From Purshia tridentata (taxonomy: Eukaryota > Streptophyta > Magnoliopsida > Rosales > Rosaceae): 64,000 nucleotides of DNA. Both the position numbers and the translations under genes were made by a program. The notes below the pieces were generated by a model. The model did no database searches. It saw nothing but the letters and a program-made list of their open reading frames with translations, and was not told the origin of the DNA. Below are positions 12,407-24,120 of this stretch, piece by piece. Position 1 is the stretch's first letter. Every line of letters starts with the position of its first letter. Location of the stretch: NCBI GenBank assembly GCA_003254885.1, contig QANT01006271.1, positions 1 through 64,000 on the forward strand, given 5' to 3'.

Positions 12407-15400
12407 CTATTCCTCCGGTTCATCAAATCCAATACCAGACATAGGTACCTTTCCAATGATTTGACCATCGTCATCCTTTCCCCCATTCCCATCACTAACA
12501 TCCATGGTAGATTGCTTCTTGCTGTAATCCACTTTAAAGTCATAGTCATCGTCCATAGCATCCACTGAGGTTGATTTGACCTTTTTCCTTTTCTTCTTCT
12601 CTGCTTTCTTCAACTTTGTATTGAGCATACCTTCAGCTGCATACAATTTCTCATTTTGCTTGCTAGTAGTAGTGGCTTTCTTTTCCTTGGTCTTGCCTAC
12701 ATCTTCTTCACATGCCATGGACTGGTCATCATCTTCAACAGCCATATCTTTAGGACTTGCATCACCATCACCTGATGGTCCTTCGACCGCATCAGCCTGA
12801 TGCATGACAAAAGTAAAATCAGATTACATTAAAAAATAATAAAATCCTCCACATGGTTAAATCAAAGTTGAAATCACTTGGCGTCCTATAAAAACTATAA
12901 AAACTATATATCACAAACCTCTTCAATGTCTTCATCAAAATTGAGTGGGCAACTGGGAGGAACTTCAACAGGATGGAAATCATTAACAGACTTGAGGCTT
13001 CCTATGAATGAAGACTCTCCATTATATACTGCATCAATGTTAAGCTCCTTGCCAAGCTCTGAAACAATTTTTGCCTCTGAAGGTTCTTCTTGATTCCTAA
13101 CTGGGGGCATAGTGTAGTATGGAATTTTACCTGAAACACTGAATATTTAGCATCAACTTTTTTTGATTATTTAGCATTAACTTCTAACTCTTTCAGCATT
13201 TCCTTTCCTTACAGATTATTTTTCCCAGTTTTTCATGTCCTAGACATCTATAAGAAAGAAGGCATAAAAATGTGTACCCTCATTCCAGTCATGCAGAACA
13301 ATTTTTGCTGCAGCTCCGATATCAACGACACCACCCTTTTTTAGCTTACCCCTAACAGTAGCCACCTTCTGCAGGAAGTCGTCAACTGAATCAAAGCTTG
13401 GGAGCTTGTATAGAGTTACCAACAGTCTGGCTGGGCAAAGCTTCAAAATTTCCTTTACTGTTCAACAAAGGGCAAAGTGAGTAAATTTTGTTAACAACTA
13501 ATTTCCAAAAAGCATCGCAAGGCGAAATAAGTTTCAGATATAATAGCATCAATTAAGCTTTCTCTAACAGTTCAATCCCTGCCTACACCACCAAAAAAAA
13601 CCTACAGATTGCAATACGCACCAGAAGGCACTCTGGCAGATTAATGGGCTTAAATGCGGAATGGAAGAATGGGTAAATACCTGGACCAATTGGATCCTCT
13701 AACTTCTCAATTCTTTTGCAATTTCGAAGAGCTACAGAGGCATCATTCTCTTTAGCTCTAAGCATTACAACACCAGGGCAGTCCAACAATTTGACATTGT
13801 TATCCAACTGAACTTCTTGCAGCGATTTTGTTAATCCTGGAGTAGCACCAACATTGACAACACGGCATCTCTTTAAACTATTAATGAGACTACTCTTACC
13901 AACATTAGGTAGGCCAATAACACCCACCGTAATTGACTTTTTGATCTGCCAAAGACAAGGTATAATGTGATGGATTTTCAAACTTGCACTCAAAATTAAA
14001 GTAATGAAAACCCTCATTGTAGATAGAGATGTAGATAGAGATGTATTGCAATCCTTACTAAACAAATGCAATAAGTACCTCATGGCTTCTTGAATAGTTC
14101 TTCAGCAATTTAAGAAGAGTTTCAGCTCCGAGACAGTCACTTGTCTGCAGAAGGGTGCTTGGTTTTGATTTCTTTGAGGAGGATTTCCACCCTAAGTTTG
14201 ACCGCTGCTCTTGGGTGCTGCACTTGAAGGCAACAGCTGGTAACTCTTCCCTAAGATAAGTGAGCCACTTCTCAACAGCTTCTCGCGGGACAAGATCTGA
14301 GATTCAAGAACCATTATAATTAATAAAGGCAAAAATGTAGATACAAAAAAATATTGGAAAGAACAAAATAAATGTATTAGATAGTGGAGACATCATAAAG
14401 AGCAAACTCAAGGTTAAATTTTATAATCCAAAGAACAATTAGTTAAGTGATAAAGGAAAGTGGGTTATATGCTGAAAGCACACAACACTTAAAAACTCAT
14501 GCTTTCTCCTACTTTCTCCTTCTTCCATTTTCTATACACTTTTGTTGGCAACCACTCAGCTTTGTAGAATAATTTTGCTATAAAAAAAATTACCAAATGC
14601 TATCTTTCTCATAATTTCTACAGCTCAAGTCATGCATATACATGCCTGAATGCACATATAGTTTTATATGAAATCACGGGCTTGCACAGAGACATAAATA
14701 CACATTTGCAAGCGGACATAATATATAACTATATATAGTGAGAGAGAGAGAGAGAGAGAGCCCGCAACACATTACCAATTTTGTTTAGAAGTAACACAAG
14801 ATGCTTATTAGGACCCGATTTCATCACCATCTTTTCCATATCAATACATCGGGTACCCAGGGGATCTCGAGCATCAAGAACCTCCAAAATAACATCTGAT
14901 GCTTCTATAACTTTAACCAACTCCTTGTAGAAAGCCCTATCCGAGGTCTCTATATGAAGGAAAAAGCAAATAAAAATCAAATGAAAATATAGAAAAGGTA
15001 GTGCTAAGTTCAAGTTGAACTATCAGCAACATCTTCCAAAAAACATCAAGTAAAAACATACCCCGATTCTTCCCAAATCCAGAGAAACCATCTGTACTCT
15101 TTTCCTCTGCTACTTCATCCAAGGTATCATCATCCTCTGTCAAACCCAACTTCCTCTTCTGCGCCTGAATAAGCATAAAATGTTTTACTACCAATACAAA
15201 AACTAAAATGGTTTACTTAAAGCAGATAAGCAGTTGCATATAAATGGTGAAAGTGGGAAATGGGCTAAACAAATATGACCAACAACACATATAGTAGAAA
15301 CTTGAGCATTCACAGACTTGTAAACCGTATACAACTGTTAAAGTGACTATGAATACCATGTCATGGTTCTGTTATAATTGTCACCAACCAATACATAAAA

Positions 15401-15873
15401 CTAGCCATAACTCAAATTTTATTTTTTTATTAAAAGAGTTACAGAAAGAAACTAAGGATAATGCTTAATAAATGAGCAGAAGCAATACCCTTTCTTTGCG
15501 GGTAGCTTTCTTTTGCTCCAATTCTTCGATGGCGCGAGCACGACGAGCTTCAAGAGCCTTAAGCTCCTGCTCCTTGAAGGGCCAGTCATTAGGGATACCT
15601 GGGTCCTTCTCAACCTTCTTGCGCTGGAAGCCGAGCTTTTTGGCCTCCTTGGCCTTCTTCTTGTGGTGCTCCTTCACCTTCCTTATGACCTTGTACTTAT
15701 TCTTCAATGTTACTCTCTTACTCTTACTCTCTGCCAACCATGAATTGTTCCCAATTAATTCCAAAAACAAAAGCAGAAATAAAAAAAAATTAAAAACTAA
15801 CTAAATAAATAAGAATAAAATGCAGTGAATTTGGGGAAGAAGGGTTTCGCTTACTTTTGCTCCTCTTCACCAT
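12407..15873 (-). CDS. NSN1: Nucleostemin-like 1, circularly permuted nucleolar GTPase
   Basis: GNL3/nucleostemin-type GTPase of the nucleolus, needed for 60S ribosome maturation and, in Arabidopsis, for embryo, leaf and flower development. Nine exons: 15873-15855, 15730-15489, 15164-15062, 14949-14776, 14296-14079, 13945-13681, 13457-13278, 13130-12919 and 12796-12407, giving 600 residues. The N terminus is a basic GN3L-type coiled-coil region rich in KKK and KR (nucleolar signal). The permuted G domain shows [10 protein letters not shown], then G4 NKID near residue 180, G1 GLPNVGKSS at 263-271, a GATPGLT switch and G3 DCPG at 307-310. The C-terminal 130 residues are acidic and lysine-rich with [10 protein letters not shown], a second nucleolar signal. 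The first exon has only 19 coding bases, and its MVKRSK start fits the family. Intron 4 (14297-14775) holds an AG microsatellite at about 14741-14760. Confidence 0.97.
14741..14760. repeat. (AG)10 microsatellite in NSN1 intron
   Basis: Ten clean AG units just downstream (minus strand) of NSN1 exon 4. No function is implied. Confidence 0.85.
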
Positions 15874-16172
15874 TTTCGCTTGTGACTATTCTGATATTGA
15901 CTACCAGCTATTGAGAGGAACTGAGAGAGAGGAGAAAGAGGAGCCCTTTTGAATCGGTGTAGGGTTTTGCGGAACAGAGAAAGAAGACGACTTCTGCTGC
16001 AGCTTAGGGTTTATCTAGTGGGTCGCTGCCGAGTGGAAGGAGAATTTGGGAAGTTTGGCCCAACCCAAAAGCTTTGAATGGGTCTTGTGGCCCAAAAATA
16101 AATGTCGAAAGTTGAAAACCAATGTGGAGAGAGAGGCCCAGCCCAATCTGCTAAGAGCTCGATGAAAGAGCC

Positions 16173-16178
16173 GAAAAA
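16173..16178 (-). terminator. Pol III terminator of tRNA-Met
   Basis: On the minus strand a run of five T follows within a few bases of the tRNA 3' end, the usual RNA polymerase III stop signal. Confidence 0.7.
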
Positions 16179-16180
16179 CA

Positions 16181-16265
16181 TGGGGTGAGAGAGGCTCGAA
16201 CTCTCGACCTCAGGATCACTCAGAAGCTATGAGACCTACGCGCTAGCCAACTGCGCCACCACCCC
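16181..16265 (-). tRNA. trnM-CAT: Elongator tRNA-Met(CAT) with an intron
   Basis: The minus strand folds as a full tRNA. The acceptor arm pairs GGGGTGG with its complement ending in CACCCCA, the D arm is GCGC-loop-GCGC and the T arm has the GGTCGAGAGTTCGAGCC type B box. The CAT anticodon lies at 16231-16229. One base after it there is an intron of about 11 nt (16227-16217), as known for nuclear elongator tRNA-Met genes of plants; tRNA-Tyr is the other plant class with introns. CCA is not encoded. The gene lies about 300 bp upstream of the NSN1 start on the same strand. Confidence 0.97.
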
Positions 16266-17529
16266 GTTGTTGAATTCAATGACATTTACTATATTTGACG
16301 GTATGGTAAATCACAATCATCTAAAACAAATCATTATTAAGCAAAATAAAAACGAAAAACAATAATCGTTTACCATATAACTCTATTATTTAAAATAGTA
16401 TTAATTATTGATTCATGAAAAATGTTATATTATGGTAATTTTGGGATTTGGATCCTCTGATAATTTCATACTAATCAATTAAAATTATGTGTCATTTTAT
16501 AATATAGAGTTATGATCGAAATTGTTTATTTTTTAAATTACTCTTCAAATATAATTTCTACAAAATGTCAACTAAATCATAAAATTTTTAGTTATGTAAT
16601 TGTTATAAAATAAACATATGGCTTTAGTAACTATTAAATTCACTATCGTTTGTTCAATACCGTTACAATAAAATAACTAAAACTTAATATTTGATAACAA
16701 AATCATTAAATTTTTTTGTATTATACATAAAAAAAATTATAATATTATATGTAAGTGGGGCGATTGCTCAGCTCGCTCCTCCTATGGCCATGAGCTTAAT
16801 TAATTAGTATTAGCAGAGATCTGAATCTGTAATTTTGTATCCACCCACTTTTTCTCTTACACAAACTCTTGTCATGATGTTAACATAACTTTCATTACAC
16901 AGTTTACACTACACATACATGGCATGTGTATAATACTTCTACTATTTATAAAATATTATCATTTTAACAAGAAAAAATAATAACGAGCCAGAGTCGGATA
17001 ATAAAATACAAAAGGAGCTAAGCTTGGGGAAAAAAAAAAAAAAAGGCAAAAGGAAGAGAAAGAAAGGAAAGTGTAAGGCGACCAGGCATCGACCAATCAG
17101 TGATGGACTGTACATTTGTTTCGGTTCGTTCCCTATGAATTTGAGCCGTTAATAAAATATCCAACCTCTTCTTCCTTTCTCATATTCACCGTATTCAACA
17201 CTCAAATTCCCAAATCCTAACCCTAATTATCACATTGCTCCATCTAATTTCTCCAGGTTGATTCATATAGTCTATGCACTCATGTTTATTCTCATTCATA
17301 TACTCTATGCACTCATGTTGATTCTCACTAAATTACAGTTGACACTGTCCTGGAGTTTATGTTTTACATCTGTTTATTTTGTGAACAAATGGTAGTTGAT
17401 TTGTTAGTTACTGCATTCTCAGTTAGTTAATTCTTTGGAGTTTGAAAAGTGATTCAATGTTCATGTTGTGTAGAATTTTATGTGGTAGCTGCAATGCATA
17501 GAATGTGCTGACTGAGGGGCCAGAATTTT
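16266..17529. other. AT-rich intergenic DNA upstream of the unknown plastid gene
   Basis: Very AT-rich to about 16980, then a purine-rich stretch (17020-17070) and a probable 5' UTR from about 17150. A possible 5' UTR splice donor (CTCCAG followed by GT) sits at 17256-17258. It contains the 33-bp tandem duplication listed separately. Confidence 0.5.
17261..17326. repeat. 33-bp tandem duplication in the 5' leader
   Basis: Two adjacent copies, 17261-17293 and 17294-17326, begin ATTCATATA and end TTCTC with only two mismatches. They lie in the probable 5' UTR or first intron of the 17.5-22.5 kb gene. Confidence 0.85.
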
Positions 17530-20500
17530 ATGGTGATGGCAGAATATTTGGCTTCACCATTATGTATGAAGCTGCAAATTCAGAGAAGTTTCGTAAGAGA
17601 AAAAGGCTTATCACCCCCGAACTCACGTTTCAAGATAGTCCAAAGGTTTACTAGTTGTGCTTACTTGCTTCTTTTTAGTTATGGTTATAGCAATTTGTTA
17701 TGTTTTTTGACGAGGGGTTAATGCACCAAGAACAATTGATGGTATGTGGGCTGACACTGATCTTGATTATCAAGATAATATCATATTTCTTTACAAACGT
17801 TTATAGTGGGGAAGTTATATCTTACTAGCTACTCGGCTCCACTGTTTAGGTGGAAATGGGATTCTTACAATGCACCTTCCCATGCATTTGATTTTTGAGT
17901 AACTAAGGTGGATTTAACCCTGCAACTAATATCATCTTAAAAAAAGTATACAAATTTTCTCAGCATCAATTGTGGTTGGCACTTCATGAGTTATGTATCA
18001 TATCATGATTCTGACCCTTCTATTAATTTTCCTGACAGTAGGAAGCATACCTATGTAAGCTGCAAGGCTGTTCTATTTCCGATGCGGAAGCTCACTGCTC
18101 CTGGCTTCTCAAATTTTAAAGCTAGTCCTTTTATTGGAGAGGCTTCCTTGAAATGTACTTGCTTGAGGTCTTTAGTAGGCTCCGTTGGTGTAACAGCCTC
18201 TGATTGGGTACCTGTTGCTGATCAAGTGCTTCTGATGGCGGGTGTATTTCTCACATATATGGCTGGAGTAATTCCTGGTCACAACTCTAATCCAGCTTTT
18301 CGAAAGGATATCTGCATTGACAATGTGGTTCATGAAACCTCAACCGCTTCTGGTAGGTAAGGGTAAGCATGTCAAAAGTTTGAAGGTTGAATTCTGTATC
18401 CTTCTTACATTATTTCTGGGTAACTGGCACAAGTGCCCATTGGAGATTTACCCCTGAATTTCACCCTCCAGCCTTATTCTCAATGGGGAGGAGTGCCATC
18501 AAGTCCGAAAGCTATTGGCATTGCGCTGTGTTTTTTCCAAATGGATGATAGATTTTCTCATTAAAGATGCTTTTCTTTCAGTTAGTTGATGTGTATTTTC
18601 TGTAATTGCAGTGAAAAAAAGAACGATGACTCATCAAATTCAGGTTATGCCTTGCATGCAGTGAAAAGGAAACTTTTAGATTCTCTTGAAGCTTTTGAAC
18701 GTGGAGGTAATTTGGGAAACAGGGTCCTTGAACATGAAGGAAATGGTACAAAGCGACCTTTAAGTTTGAATGCTGTTTCTGACGGTCCAAGATTAAGATT
18801 GCTTTGGGCATCATTTCAACGAATTGAGGAAGAGGTAAGCACTACCTCCTCTGTCATGCTTTGCTCTGGTTACTTTGCTATAATTTGTTTTTATCCTCTT
18901 TATTTTCTAAGAAAAATATTGCATTTCTCTTAATTGAACAAGCCCTGTTTCAGTTTTGAAAGTGCTGTTGGGAAAAAGTTTTTTATTTTTATTTTTTCAT
19001 GTATTTGCTTTTCCTCTTTTATTCATAATAATTGATTGATGCAAAGTTATGCTAATTTCCTTTATATATATATATCTTCTTTTTTTGCGTGTGATCTGAC
19101 TAAGTCAAGCAGATGCTTCTATAAAGGAGCTATTTTCATACATGTCCACATTGGATGATAGTAAACATAATTATCTGATATAGTTTTTTCTTTAAGGAAA
19201 ACCTTCTATAAAGGAGCTATTTTCATATATGTCCATAGTGGATGCTGATAACACACAGATTAGGATTAGATAGTCTCTGAGTTTTTTGAGTTTTTTTTTT
19301 TTTTTTNTTTTTTTTTTTCAATGTGCTGATAATATTTCTCTAATATTTGTTTTATAGGTGAATAATATCACAAATTCTGAAACTTCTCACTTGGATGATT
19401 GCTTGATGGATTTTTCTGCTGTTATACGAAAGTCCTGTCAGCCTGTATGCATGAACTGGCTAGAAACGGAACTTCGTCTCTTAAACAGCAAGCCTAACAA
19501 GGTATTTTGGATTAATTATGTTTCCCTCTATATTTTTGCTGCAAACGCATTCAGATAAAATTTTCTTATTCTGCTATCCATTCTGGTCAGGCACTTGTTT
19601 TGCTGATGGATGAAAAGTTAAATGGAGACAACACTGTTTTACAGAACATCAGGAACTCAGGCAAGGAGGATCTTTATGCAGAATTATTGTGCTTTCTCAG
19701 TTTTGGTTCTCTCAGGTAAGTTCAGTTATGATTGTCTATTATCTTGGCTGTGTTGTTCACAACGGGTCAACTAATTATCAGGCTTCTGCCATATTTGCAA
19801 ATATGACAATGTTTGAATTCTCATCTTGGCATTTCAGAGTTCTTCAATCTAGATTCTACAGCTTTGCAAAATATGATTTTCTTAGCTGCAGTCAATGGAA
19901 GCAAGCACCAACAATTTACTAGTTTTGTCATATTTGAAGACAAAAGTTTTGGGATTTTAAATACATGAGTCATAATATGGCTTCAAGAACTTCTACTAAA
20001 GCAATTCAATAAAAAGGATCGACTCACTGGTGTAGAAAAAGTAATTAGTTATGACATAAGGTTGATTATGTTGTAACTTTATTAATGGAATGCAGGTATT
20101 TTCAAACTTGAAATTTTCTATGATGTGTAGTTTACTACCATGATGGTACTTACTGGTGATGAATAGTTCAAGATTTTTCATATTTCTGTTGCATATTGAG
20201 AATAAATTAATCTTATTAAGTGAATTTTATTAGATTCTAGATTAACATCACAGATTTTTGATACATTGCAATTTGTAATTACTCTGCATTTTACCTTTAT
20301 TGGGACACTTATTGTTGTACCTTTATTTGTCTTGTTAGGGAGGGTTGCTGTTACAACAGTAGTCTCTTTATGAGACACGGAGTTTCCATACTGGAAGATT
20401 TGGTGATAACTTTAGCAGATGGGATAGTAAGCATATATTTGGAGCTTATTTCTGTTGACAGCGATTTCTCAGATGAAATGGATAGCCTGTCTTTTGCAAT

Positions 20501-22524
20501 GTGCACTTTGTCAACACGGGCACTTCAGCGATTACGAAATGAGGTACAATTTGACAATTTCTTGTGTAGGTTAGCAGTGTGATGATTGATTCTTAAGCAT
20601 AGCAGGCATATTTTGTTTTTTATTCCAATTTTGATCTGCTCTCACTCACCCCCACCCCCACCCCCAAATGTTTAATTAAGAGAAGGACTGATTGCTATAT
20701 CATCAAATCAAGTTGGTTTCTCGTTTGTCTTTTTCAGTTTCTTGTATGCTACCCTATTGAGCTTGTACCAAGGCATCTCATTTTCATTCTTAACATCTGC
20801 TTTTCTGGAACTTTTTTCTAAATGTCGGTCACAAATGAGGAAATTATTGGCTGGTGTACTTGACTTCCTTGAATAGCGTATGTGGTGTAGATGTGGCTTG
20901 TAGGTAGGGAGTGAGTTGGTTTTACATATTGTATTATACTTCAATCTGATGTTTGAATTTCTGGAAAAGAAAAAAGTTCCCAATTTTCACCAAGACATGC
21001 ATTTCTTATCAGGTGGCTTTGTACCAATGGTTGTATCAAAATGTGGAGGCAGTTGCATCAATGTATGAGGATCGATTTGACTTATGGACATTTCAGAGCC
21101 AACTAATTGAGGAATTAGACAATAGCTGGACTGAAAATTATAGTTGGTGGAAGAGGCTTACCCAGAAACAATCTGAAACTGTGTCATCAACATTATGTCA
21201 GGTTGCCATAAGCTGCTTCTCTATGCCTGTAAAGCGAACAAAGGAATTAAGGGCCCTTACAGGGTGGTACGCCCTTTCCCTTTGCCTCATTTTTCTCATC
21301 CTTTCGTGGATTCCAAAAAACTTTGGCCATTACCCTTTGCCGAATTTATTCTTGAAATAATTTAATATGGAAGAAATTTTGCACCTATCATTTTTCACCT
21401 GTTAAGAGTGATGGCAATTAGATAATGTTTATCTTTATTCTCCTCCTATGAGAGAGAACTTTTGAGCTGGCTTGCTTCCATAAGGCTAGAAATAGGTGGT
21501 TGATCTGTACGGATCAGTATATATTAGGGACCAACCAAATACTCAACCATTTAAAGGCATAGCAAATGGATGGAATGGACAGAAAAACTTATTAAAAACA
21601 AGCATTAGGAAATTCTTTAGGTGAAGAGTTGCTATTTGAGAAGAATTGATCATGTATAAAGTAGAACCATAATAGTGCACTTGAGTTGGTTCTACTAGGT
21701 GCTTGGGGAAGGCCAGTGACTTAATAAACTTGATATTATATTGTTGATGATCATGAATTATTGGAATATATGGTTTTGAACGCTTGAGGCAGCACATTCA
21801 TTTTGTTTTTCCCCCATTGGTGTTGTACTCAAACTGTGTTTTTTCAGTAACCTTGGAAACCGCAGGTGATCCCAGCTTATATATTCTCCTATCTATACAG
21901 AAAATCAAAAGCATCTCGTATTAAAATGACAGGGGTGGACTTTTGGACTAGAAGAGACATGATAAATAGATAAACAAATATATTTCAAATCATTTGTGAT
22001 ATATGTTTCTTTTTTTTTTCTTTTTCTTTTTTTGGGGCTCCATGTATGTTTCTTTTTACACATTAGTATTTCATCCATGAAACTTTTCTTCCTCTGAAGT
22101 TGGAGCATGTGCATCATTTGTGATATATGTTTCTTTTTTTTTTTTGGGGCTCCATGTATGTTTCTTTTTACACATTAGTATTTCATCCTGAAACTTTTCT
22201 TCCTCTGAAGTTGGAGCATGTGCCAAAGCTGCTTGTCCGTACTGCCATTCTGTTTTTCCATCTTATCCAAAAGTATTTTATCCTTCATGGTTTGTTATGC
22301 ACTCACATAATATGAGTTGCCTTCTCATCCATCACTATTGATTTTTCTATTGCAGGAGGTATTATTTCAGCCTCTTCCTTGAGCTATCTGACATTAGTAT
22401 GCCATTGATTAGAGCAGTAGTTGACAAAGTCAGCAAAGCTCTCTCATTTTTTCTTGTTGACTTGATTGGGAGGTCACTAGGACTCATCTATACTGGAATT
22501 AGACAGTCTTTGCGATGGAAGTGA
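17530..22524 (+). CDS. Conserved plant protein of unknown function, probably plastid
   Basis: Eight exons join with consistent phase: 17530-17645, 18039-18356, 18612-18834, 19358-19501, 19591-19715, 20339-20543, 21013-21266 and 22356-22524, giving 517 residues. I do not recognise the family. The N terminus is basic and rich in Ser and Leu without acidic clusters, which suits a plastid or mitochondrial presequence. Around residues 110-140 a hydrophobic stretch (DQVLLMAGVFLTYMAGVIPG) could cross a membrane. The middle is mostly helical, with a cysteine-containing PVCMNWLETEL segment. The C-terminal 55 residues contain RYYFSLFLELSDI and a hydrophobic SFFLVDLIGRSLGLIYTGI segment ending in RQSLRWK, probably the conserved domain. 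An alternative start is ATG 17536. Large introns 5-7 hold repeats. Confidence 0.83.
19116..19244. repeat. 42-bp direct repeat in intron 3
   Basis: Copies at 19116-19157 and 19203-19244 share CTTCTATAAAGGAGCTATTT and the following bases with few mismatches, separated by 45 bp. A single ambiguous base lies at 19307 in a nearby poly-T tract. Confidence 0.8.
21989..22223. repeat. About 110-124 bp tandem duplication in intron 7
   Basis: Two head-to-tail copies, 21989-22112 and 22113-22223, both start ATCATTTGTGATATATG and end GGAGCATGTGC. They differ mainly in T-run length and a two-base indel, so the duplication looks recent. Confidence 0.9.
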
Positions 22525-24010
22525 TAGACGGGTGCATGAAGACTTTCATCATTTGTTTATATGCAGAGTTGATTAGAAGATATAAATTAGAATATCTTAG
22601 ATTGAGATATTCAGTTTTGTTTGGGACACTTGAGGCTTCCCTACCCATTGGTTAACAATATGAGATTCACAATAAATTTAATGTTAGCATCAATGTTGAT
22701 AACACATTGTTTTCCTTTGTGCAAATTATGTGGGAGGTTTTTAAATGATTTCATGTATGCTTTAAGTATGTTTTGGAACATGGGAACTTTCATTTGGCCA
22801 ATCCAGAATAGCAATGTAAAATTCTCTCATGTCCATTTATTAGAAGGGTTTGTTCTTTACCTTGTCCCCCCCATATTCCTTGTTGTATCCTTGTGTGGTT
22901 ATGTTTTCTTCGTTTTTTCTTTTTTGGTTGGGAGGGGATGGGGGAATTGGGTAACTGGAAATGCTAGCTTTGCGTGGATGTAGAGTTGCTTCTCTGCTTG
23001 TGAGTGCATCTTTTTATATATACATATATGTATGTCAGTGTCTCTCTGCACCTAAACTTTTCAGTCCATTTCCGTTAGATCTATGGACAAATGGCAATAT
23101 AATTGATTTAGAACTTTCCTATCTCGATCAGTATCTCTTGAAAATCTCCCCATCACAAGTTTCTGGTTGGATTTAGCCTCTATTTAGCAAAAAGGGGGTC
23201 TGGTGTGAAAAAGATGTATGTTTCAAATGAAGTTGTTACCTAGGTCACCATAGTTGTTACTTATACTTTTTGCCTGTAAATTTGTATCTAGGAATTACCA
23301 CTTCCGATCCCCATTCTACTCCAACTTCACCTGAGCTAAAATTCTCTGTATGTTTCAAATGAAGTTGGGTCATCGCGACTGTTTATTGAGTATATGACAG
23401 CTTAGAAAGAAAGTGAGTGGAATGTGAAAATTTTCTCTGAATTAATATAGCTACTCGATGGTCTGCCTCACAATACTCTATATATGTCATAAAATTATGT
23501 CTAAACTGGCGTGTGATTTATCCCTTAAATGTTCATGAAGAAAATGGTGGGAACATGAATGTGAGAGAATGACTGGCACATAATGACATTACTTTTCAGA
23601 AGATCATAAAAGCAAAAGATTATTTCAGAAGATAATCTTTGTGCCCTACCCTCTTTACAACGTAATCTTTTTTTGGTTAAGAAACTTCTTATTATACATT
23701 AATCAATTCATTGTGTCCACACCTTTTTATAAAGCAAGGTTTCCCACTTTGAGCCTTTACCTTTTAACTCACCTAATTATGAGGAGGAACATTATTGAGA
23801 AAACTTGAGTAATCATGGCCAAATTAGGGTCTCTGTGCAGTGTGCACTAATTTGGAACAACTCAATCCTCTCAGTCACAGCCATTCAATTGCTGGCTTGA
23901 TTTCTACATCTCTAGCAAATTGGTGTATGCAGAGGGTTTTCATTTGAATTCAAGAGACCATATGGTTTCAAGTACTGTGTTTCTCTCCTTTTTTTGATAA
24001 AAACCGAAAA

Positions 24011-24120
24011 AACTTGTGTACGCTTAACCAACTGCGTTGGGCTCTCACACATGAAGTGTGAAACCCAATACCACCTCTTGTAAAAGCACAACATAGTATG
24101 GATAAGGGCGTACACAAGTT
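24011..24120. repeat. Short element with perfect 13-bp inverted ends
   Basis: The 13 bases at 24011-24023 (AACTTGTGTACGC) are the exact reverse complement of 24108-24120. Inside lies a hairpin at about 24037-24069 formed by TTGGG/CCCAA and TCACAC/GTGTGA around a short loop. It may be a very small non-autonomous transposon. No clear target-site duplication is seen. Confidence 0.5.

Noticed and set aside
22621-23176. Two overlapping reading frames after the unknown plastid gene
   Set aside because: They start without a good ATG context, encode random hydrophobic and aromatic-rich peptides typical of T-rich DNA, and probably lie in the 3' UTR and beyond.
24011-24060. tRNA-derived SINE head
   Set aside because: The minus strand has a weak box-A-like stretch (GCAGTTGGTTAAGCG) but no box B at the right distance.
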